Shown here piece by piece: positions 17,165 through 20,873 of a stretch of DNA of 20,873 nucleotides (position 1 is its first letter; every line of letters starts with the position of its first letter). The notes under the pieces are model-generated. The model made no database searches, was not told the DNA's origin, and worked only from the letters and a program-made list of their open reading frames with translations. Source of the DNA: Phyllobacteriaceae bacterium UBA1940 (GTDB lineage: Bacteria > Pseudomonadota > Alphaproteobacteria > Rhizobiales > Rhizobiaceae); contig DDFA01000046.1 in the NCBI GenBank assembly GCA_002336975.1, forward strand, positions 449 through 21,321, read 5' to 3'. The translations under genes and the position numbers were made by a program.

Positions 17165-18544
17165 TTGGCCGAAAACCGCAACGACCTGCCTGAAGACGGG
17201 CGCAGTCGTCTGACCGCTGACGCCTCGACTGGACGTGCGGCGATCGTCGTTCCGGTGCTGTCGCGCCAGTTCCGCACGGACGACGACGAGGATGCATCGC
17301 GCCCGCGACTGGTCCGGTCGGCGCAGGCCCGCCTCGAAGAGGCGGTGGGGCTCGCCAGGGCGATCGATCTGACGCCGGTGGTCACCGAGATCGTCAACGT
17401 CTCGGACCCGCGCCCGGCAACGCTGCTGGGCAGCGGAAAGGTCAAGGATCTGGCCGACTCGGTTGCCGAGAAGGCGCTGGAGCTGTTGATCGTCGATCAC
17501 CCACTGACGCCGGTCCAGCAGCGCAATCTGGAAAAGGAAACCAAGGCCAAGGTTTTGGACCGGACCGGGCTCATTCTGGAGATTTTCGGACGCCGCGCCC
17601 GCACCAAGGAAGGTTCGCTGCAGGTCGAACTGGCGCATCTGAGCTATCAGAAGGGGCGGCTGGTCAGAAGCTGGACCCACCTTGAACGGCAGCGCGGCGG
17701 CGCCGGATTCCTGGGCGGCCCTGGCGAAACCCAGATCGAATCCGACCGCCGCATCCTGCAGGACAAGATCGTCAAGCTGCGTGGCGAGATCCGCGAGGTC
17801 GAACGCACCCGAGACCTGCATCGCAGGCAGCGCAAGAAGGCGCAATATCCGGTCGTCGCCGTCGTCGGCTACACCAATGCCGGCAAGTCGACGCTGTTCA
17901 ACCGCCTGACCGGGGCAGGGGTTCTATCGGAAGATATGCTGTTTGCGACGCTGGACCCGACGCTCAGACGGGTGAAGCTGCCGCACGGCGCCACCGCAAT
18001 CTTTTCCGACACGGTCGGCTTCATCTCGAACCTGCCGACCCATCTGGTGGCGGCGTTCCGGGCGACGCTGGAGGAAGTCGTCGAGGCCGACCTGATCGTG
18101 CATCTGCGCGACATTTCAGATCCCGACACCGCGGCGCAGGCCGCCGATGTGGAGCAGATCCTGCACGATCTGGGGGTTGAAACCGGGCCGTCCAGCAGGG
18201 TTCTGGAAGTCTGGAACAAGGTCGATCTGATCGATGCGCAGACGCGGGAGCGCCTGCTGGAGGAAAACGCGTCGGTCGGGCAGGGGAGGCCGACCACCAT
18301 TTCGGCGATCACCGGCGAGGGCGTCGGCGATCTCTTGTCGGTGGTCGAGCAGCGGCTCGGCGGCGACATCCGCCGTGTCACGGTGACCATCGCGCCGGCG
18401 CAACTTAGCCAGCTCGACTGGATCTACAGCCGGGCGAGCGTGTCGGGCCGCAAGGACAATGAGGACGGGTCTGTGACGCTGACGGTCGAGGGCCCGGAAA
18501 GCTCGATCACCGAACTCGGGCGGCGGTTGCGCAAGGCCGGGTAA
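17165..18544 (+). CDS. hflX: Ribosome-associated GTPase HflX
   Basis: A 459-residue GTPase. The N-terminal HflX domain includes LLGSGKVKDLAD and the glycine-rich linker GAGFLGGPGETQIESDRR. The G domain has G1 GYTNAGKST (about residues 234-242), G2 within LFATLDPTLR, G3 DTVGFISNLP, and G4 NKVD. By family knowledge it binds the 50S subunit E-site region, rescues stalled or hibernating ribosomes under heat stress, and hydrolyses GTP. The start is a TTG with no gap after hfq; the acidic N-terminal extension (MAENRNDLPEDGRS) is variable in the family, so the start could in principle be further in, but no ATG is well placed. The hfq-hflX pair is a classic operon. Its stop is seven bases from the convergent mazG stop. 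Confidence 0.95.
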   Translation: MAENRNDLPEDGRSRLTADASTGRAAIVVPVLSRQFRTDDDEDASRPRLVRSAQARLEEAVGLARAIDLTPVVTEIVNVSDPRPATLLGSGKVKDLADSVAEKALELLIVDHPLTPVQQRNLEKETKAKVLDRTGLILEIFGRRARTKEGSLQVELAHLSYQKGRLVRSWTHLERQRGGAGFLGGPGETQIESDRRILQDKIVKLRGEIREVERTRDLHRRQRKKAQYPVVAVVGYTNAGKSTLFNRLTGAGVLSEDMLFATLDPTLRRVKLPHGATAIFSDTVGFISNLPTHLVAAFRATLEEVVEADLIVHLRDISDPDTAAQAADVEQILHDLGVETGPSSRVLEVWNKVDLIDAQTRERLLEENASVGQGRPTTISAITGEGVGDLLSVVEQRLGGDIRRVTVTIAPAQLSQLDWIYSRASVSGRKDNEDGSVTLTVEGPESSITELGRRLRKAG

Positions 18545-18551
18545 CCAATCT

Positions 18552-19376
18552 TCAGGGCCTGCGCTTGGCGTCCTGCCAGAGCTGCTCCATCCGGTCGAGG
18601 CTGGCTTCGTCTAGGCTTGAGCCTGTTTCCGTCAATCGCCGCTCGACGTGATGGAAGCGGGTCAGGAATTTGTGATTTGTGCCGGCCAGGGCCGTCTCGG
18701 CCTCAACGCCCAGGTGGCGGCCGAGATTGACGGTGGCGAACAGGATGTCGCCGAATTCGTCCTTGATCTCGTCCTGGCGTCCGGCGGCGATGGCGGCGCG
18801 CAGTTCGCCGATCTCTTCCTCGATCTTGTCGAGAACCGGCGCGGCCTCGCCCCAGTCGAACCCGACGGTCGCGGCTTTCTGCTGCAGTTTGAGGGCGCGC
18901 ACCAGCGCGGGCAGGGCGACGGGCACGCCGTCGAGAAAGCCGCTGCCGCGGTCCTCCGGGGCGAGCCCCCTGGCGAGACGCTCGCGCCTGCGGGCCGCCT
19001 TTTCGTCCGCTTTGATGCGATCCCACTGGCCCTTGGCCGAGCCGGCGGCGCGCGCAACGGCATCGCCAAAGACGTGCGGATGGCGGCGGATCATTTTTGC
19101 GGTGATCGCCTCGATGACGTCGCCGAGTTCAAAATCGCCGGCTTCCTCGGCCATGCGCGAATGGTAGACGACCTGCAGCAGAAGATCGCCAAGCTCGTCG
19201 CGCAGATCCAGCATGTCGCCGCGATCAATGGCGTCCGAGACCTCGTATGCCTCCTCGATCGTGTAGGGCGCAATCGTCGAAAAATCCTGTTCCAGATCCC
19301 ATGGGCAGCCGCTGCCAGGGGTGCGCAACGCCGCCATGATTTCGATGAGCCTCGAAAGTTCTCGGGAGGGTTGCAT
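18552..19376 (-). CDS. mazG: Nucleoside triphosphate pyrophosphohydrolase MazG
   Basis: A 274-residue tandem MazG-domain enzyme. Domain 1 has the metal-binding helices TIEEAYEVSDAIDRGDML and LRDELGDLLLQVVYHS (EExxE and ExxD patterns) followed by KMIRRHPHVFGD. Domain 2 has KIEEEIGELRAAIAAGRQ and IKDEFGDILFATVNLGRH. The N-terminal LRTPGSGCPWDLEQD is the usual MazG opening (GCPWD). It hydrolyses (d)NTPs to monophosphates and pyrophosphate with magnesium, and is considered a house-cleaning and (p)ppGpp-modulating enzyme. The length is normal and both active sites look intact. The start at 19376 is fixed by the conserved N-terminus; the upstream ribosome site (GGCGGA) is weak. It diverges from the DUF922 gene across 68 bases. 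Confidence 0.97.
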   Translation of the reverse strand: MQPSRELSRLIEIMAALRTPGSGCPWDLEQDFSTIAPYTIEEAYEVSDAIDRGDMLDLRDELGDLLLQVVYHSRMAEEAGDFELGDVIEAITAKMIRRHPHVFGDAVARAAGSAKGQWDRIKADEKAARRRERLARGLAPEDRGSGFLDGVPVALPALVRALKLQQKAATVGFDWGEAAPVLDKIEEEIGELRAAIAAGRQDEIKDEFGDILFATVNLGRHLGVEAETALAGTNHKFLTRFHHVERRLTETGSSLDEASLDRMEQLWQDAKRRP

Positions 19377-19433
19377 TTTGTCAATCCGCCAATAATTTGC
19401 TTGCAGAACTAATCAGCCGGACATCGGCATTAT

Positions 19434-19439
19434 GAGGGG
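19434..19439 (+). promoter_or_regulatory. Shine-Dalgarno deciding the TTG start of the DUF922 gene
   Basis: GAGGGG ends five bases before TTG 19445. No in-frame ATG exists upstream of the signal peptide, and the ATG at 19432 is in another frame, so TTG 19445 is the supported start. Confidence 0.65.
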
Positions 19440-19444
19440 CGCAA

Positions 19445-20053
19445 TTGATCCGACATTTTCTCACCGCTGCCGCTGCCTCATTGCTGATCGGGCAGGGCAC
19501 GGCGCAATCGCACGCCAAGGTCACCGTCAAGGAGAGGACAAGCTACTACTCCGTGAGCGGCAAGACAGGCAAGGCGATCTACGATCAGATCGTCCGCAAA
19601 GGGCCAAAACTTCCGGGCAAGAAGGGCTCGCATGTCGCCACCGCGACGATCAGTTTTGATTTTCGCAACGTCAAGGGCGGCATCAAGGGAACGCGCTGTG
19701 TCATCACCTCGGTCGACGTGGTGGTCAACGTCGTCTACCGGATTCCGAAATGGACCGGCGGCGGCGGCAACGACCTGAAGCGCGCCTGGAAGAATTTCGA
19801 GGATCATATCTGGCGTCATGAACACCGCCATCGCGACATCGGTGTCGAATTCGCCAACAAGATGGAGCGCGGGTTCAAGTCGCTGACCGGCGACGCCCGC
19901 CGCGATTGCCACGGGCTTGAGATCAAGGCGAGGGAACTCGGACGGCGTTCGCGCGCCTGGCACGACCGCAAGCAGAAGTCGTTCGATTCAAGCTGGTTCG
20001 GCGATGGCGGCCGCCAGTTCAAATATGACCGGGCGCTGGTCGCGGTCAAATAG
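19445..20053 (+). CDS. Secreted DUF922-type protein, putative zinc-dependent protease
   Basis: A 202-residue protein starting at TTG with a clear signal peptide (MIRHFLTAAAASLLIGQGTA, likely cut near residue 24 after SHA), so the mature protein is periplasmic or secreted. The central motif is WRHEHRHRDIGVEFANK: residues 125-129 read HEHRH, which fits the HExxH zinc-metalloprotease signature with Glu126 as the catalytic base. Upstream are the family strands ATISFDFRN and CVITSVDVVVNVVYRIPKW. Cys85 and Cys155 could form a disulfide. This combination matches DUF922, described as predicted secreted Zn-dependent proteases; I know of no substrate. The C-terminal part (ELGRRSRAWHDRKQKSFDSS) is strongly basic. 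It stands alone between the divergent mazG and a convergent small gene, so context gives no functional clue. Confidence 0.82.
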   Translation: MIRHFLTAAAASLLIGQGTAQSHAKVTVKERTSYYSVSGKTGKAIYDQIVRKGPKLPGKKGSHVATATISFDFRNVKGGIKGTRCVITSVDVVVNVVYRIPKWTGGGGNDLKRAWKNFEDHIWRHEHRHRDIGVEFANKMERGFKSLTGDARRDCHGLEIKARELGRRSRAWHDRKQKSFDSSWFGDGGRQFKYDRALVAVK

Positions 20054-20067
20054 TGGCGAGGGCGGCC

Positions 20068-20202
20068 CTACACGAACAGCATGATCGCCGCATAGCCGAT
20101 GACGACCAGGATCAAACCGGCGATCAGCATGGGGACGAGGGTGCTGTCCTGGCCTTTCGGGTCAGGCTTGCTCTGCTGGCCGTCGCGGTCTGTCGATGGC
20201 AT
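20068..20202 (-). CDS. 44-residue single-pass membrane protein of unknown function
   Basis: A very small protein with a charged, proline- and glutamine-containing N-terminal half (MPSTDRDGQQSKPDPKGQDS) and one C-terminal membrane helix (VPMLIAGLILVVIGYAAIML). A GAGGA ribosome site lies six to seven bases upstream of the ATG at 20202 on the minus strand, which makes this start more credible than the longer open frame reaching into the Rrf2 gene. It begins 28 bases after the stop of the Rrf2/NsrR-like gene and is probably cotranscribed with it. It has no family that I recognise. The tail-anchored-like topology resembles small stress or respiratory accessory proteins, but that is only analogy. 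Confidence 0.65.
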   Translation of the reverse strand: MPSTDRDGQQSKPDPKGQDSTLVPMLIAGLILVVIGYAAIMLFV

Positions 20203-20230
20203 GATCGTCCTCAATTCTTGCCGGGCGTGA

Positions 20231-20668
20231 TTAGGCGGCGCGTGCCAGCCGCGCCTGGATGACGGTGCGGTTTTGAACAAGATCGGCGAGCGTCAGCGCG
20301 TCGAGTTCGCGAAAGAACGCCTCGAGCGCCCGGCCGAACATGTTTGTCAGCCGGCAGGCGCCGTTGAAGACGCAGCTGCCGGCGTCGTCGCCCAGGCAGG
20401 CGACCAGCTGCTGGTCGGTCTCCAGGGCGCGGACGACGGCGCCCATGCGGATCGTCGACGCTGGCTGCGCCAAAGACAGCCCGCCGCGTCGTCCGCGCAC
20501 GCCCTTGACCAGGTCGAGCGCCACCAGCGACTGCGCCACCTTCATCAGATGATTGCGCGAAACGCCGTGCCGCGCCGCCAGTTCCTCGATGGTCATCAGT
20601 CTGTCGCCGGCGACTGCCAGCGCCATCAGCACGCGCAGCGCGAAATCGGTGTGCATGGTCAGACGCAT
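20231..20668 (-). CDS. nsrR: Rrf2-family Fe-S transcriptional regulator, NsrR-like
   Basis: A 145-residue winged-helix regulator. The N-terminus MRLTMHTDFALRVLMALA is typical of the family; the recognition helix is in ARHGVSRNHLMKVAQSL, and the wing is KGVRGRRGGLSLAQPA. Cluster ligands are Cys91, Cys99 and Cys105 (C-x7-C-x5-C). Asp8 is present, matching the non-cysteine ligand of nitric-oxide sensor NsrR, whereas iron regulator RirA has Asn there; SRNHLMKV and LTLADLV also look NsrR-like. By family knowledge NsrR carries a 4Fe-4S cluster, represses NO-detoxification genes and is released on nitrosylation. The cysteine spacing is also that of RirA, so an iron-responsive role cannot be excluded. 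The start at 20668 is chosen over an in-frame upstream ATG (20689) because it fits the family N-terminus and lies downstream of a promoter and possible operator. Confidence 0.85.
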   Translation of the reverse strand: MRLTMHTDFALRVLMALAVAGDRLMTIEELAARHGVSRNHLMKVAQSLVALDLVKGVRGRRGGLSLAQPASTIRMGAVVRALETDQQLVACLGDDAGSCVFNGACRLTNMFGRALEAFFRELDALTLADLVQNRTVIQARLARAA

Positions 20669-20680
20669 GGCAGGCCCTTT

Positions 20681-20695
20681 AAGATGCATCGCGCA
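20681..20695. promoter_or_regulatory. Candidate NsrR-type operator at the start of the Rrf2 transcript
   Basis: AAGATGCAT (20681-20689) matches the AAGATGYAT half-site known for enterobacterial NsrR, and ATGC/GCAT arms (20684-20687 and 20692-20695) make a short dyad. It lies just downstream of the predicted -10 on the minus strand, so a bound dimer would block transcription of the regulator's own gene. This is inference from position and resemblance. Confidence 0.4.
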
Positions 20696-20701
20696 TACCT
20701 G

Positions 20702-20729
20702 TTTATACAGATCGATGCAACGATGTCAA
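20702..20729 (-). promoter_or_regulatory. Sigma-70-type promoter for the Rrf2/NsrR-like gene
   Basis: Read on the minus strand, a perfect -35 TTGACA (20729-20724) is followed after 16 bases by a -10 TATAAA (20707-20702). Transcription would start near 20695, about 27 bases before the Rrf2 start codon. This is the best-formed promoter in the window. Confidence 0.72.
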
Positions 20730-20849
20730 AACAGGGGGGCGGCCGGGGCCAGGAAAGAGGCGCCGGTCTTTACGGCGCCGCGGAAGCGTCAGAAGACCGA
20801 TGCGGAATATTGCCCCGCGACAGCATCAGGAGCACACCGCGAGACCGAC
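20730..20849. other. Intergenic stretch upstream of the Rrf2 gene, with a GC-rich hairpin
   Basis: No gene is supported here. GGCGCCG (20759-20765) and CGGCGCC (20773-20779) form a perfect seven-base stem around a seven-base loop. On the plus strand no T-run follows; on the minus strand a short TCTTTCC follows, so it could be a weak terminator for a leftward gene beyond the window or a structured leader for a rightward one. Confidence 0.4.
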
Positions 20850-20873
20850 ATGCATCAGTCGCATAAGATATAT
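20850..20873 (+). CDS. Possible first eight codons of a rightward gene (cut by window end)
   Basis: An ATG at 20850 opens MHQSHKIY and runs in frame to the last base. It is divergent from the Rrf2 gene, a usual place for an Rrf2-regulated target, but the nearest AGGAG (20827-20831) is about 18 bases away, too far for a good ribosome site, and eight codons carry almost no evidence. The start may instead lie beyond the window. Confidence 0.18.

Noticed and set aside
15803..17845. 680-codon open frame antisense to trkA-dat-hfq-hflX
   Set aside because: It crosses four real genes plus a terminator and promoter region; shadow composition.
20273..20866. 197-codon plus-strand frame across the Rrf2 gene and its promoter
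   Set aside because: It is mainly the antisense shadow of the Rrf2 gene and then crosses the promoter and hairpin; Gln/His/Arg-rich with no domain.

Overview
The window is a gene-dense, GC-rich, ordinary-looking chromosomal segment of an alphaproteobacterium, most likely Hyphomicrobiales (a Mesorhizobium/Phyllobacteriaceae-like organism). The reasons are the fused ispDF gene, a dusB-ntrB-ntrC-ntrY-ntrX-trkA-D-aminotransferase-hfq-hflX series, an NtrX without the sigma-54 contact loop, and a lipA-coq10 pair downstream of pyruvate dehydrogenase genes. I see no insertion sequence, prophage, CRISPR array, tRNA or rRNA. No stretch longer than about 205 bases lacks a gene.

Layout. (1) 1-5281, plus strand: the tail of a pyruvate dehydrogenase operon with the E2 C-terminus (pdhC), a small membrane protein, an SGNH arylesterase/acyltransferase-like enzyme, E3 (lpdA), two tandem GlsB/YeaQ-type membrane proteins, lipoyl synthase (lipA) and a COQ10/RatA START-domain protein. 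(2) 5285-6975, minus strand: ispDF (non-mevalonate isoprenoid pathway) coupled to a stand-alone CinA C-terminal amidase (pncC-like). (3) 7134-10740, plus strand: dusB-ntrB-ntrC, all joined by ATGA overlaps. (4) 10865-16789, plus strand: ntrY-ntrX, trkA and a D-amino-acid transaminase, ending at a clear intrinsic terminator. (5) 16925-18544, plus strand: hfq and hflX, abutting, with their own promoter-like region. (6) 18552-19376, minus strand: mazG. (7) 19445-20053, plus strand: a secreted DUF922-type putative zinc protease. (8) 20068-20668, minus strand: an Rrf2/NsrR-like Fe-S regulator followed by a 44-residue membrane protein. A well-formed promoter lies in front of the regulator, and the last 205 bases are mostly regulatory.

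How the genes fit together. The first block makes and uses lipoylated 2-oxoacid dehydrogenase, and the COQ10-like protein links it to respiration. The central block is the nitrogen/redox sensing core (NtrBC and NtrYX) with potassium uptake control (TrkA) and post-transcriptional control (Hfq, HflX). MazG and the CinA-type amidase are house-cleaning enzymes for nucleotides and pyridine nucleotides.

I find no convincing new multi-gene system. The items most worth a second look are regulatory: a perfect 9+9 inverted repeat just upstream of ntrY whose half-site recurs upstream of dusB; a perfect 7+7 inverted repeat over the hfq -35 element; and the promoter/operator arrangement of the NsrR-like gene. 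Two protein-level observations also deserve checking: the NtrX that lacks GAFTGA, and the MsAcT-like hydrolase embedded between the E2 and E3 genes.
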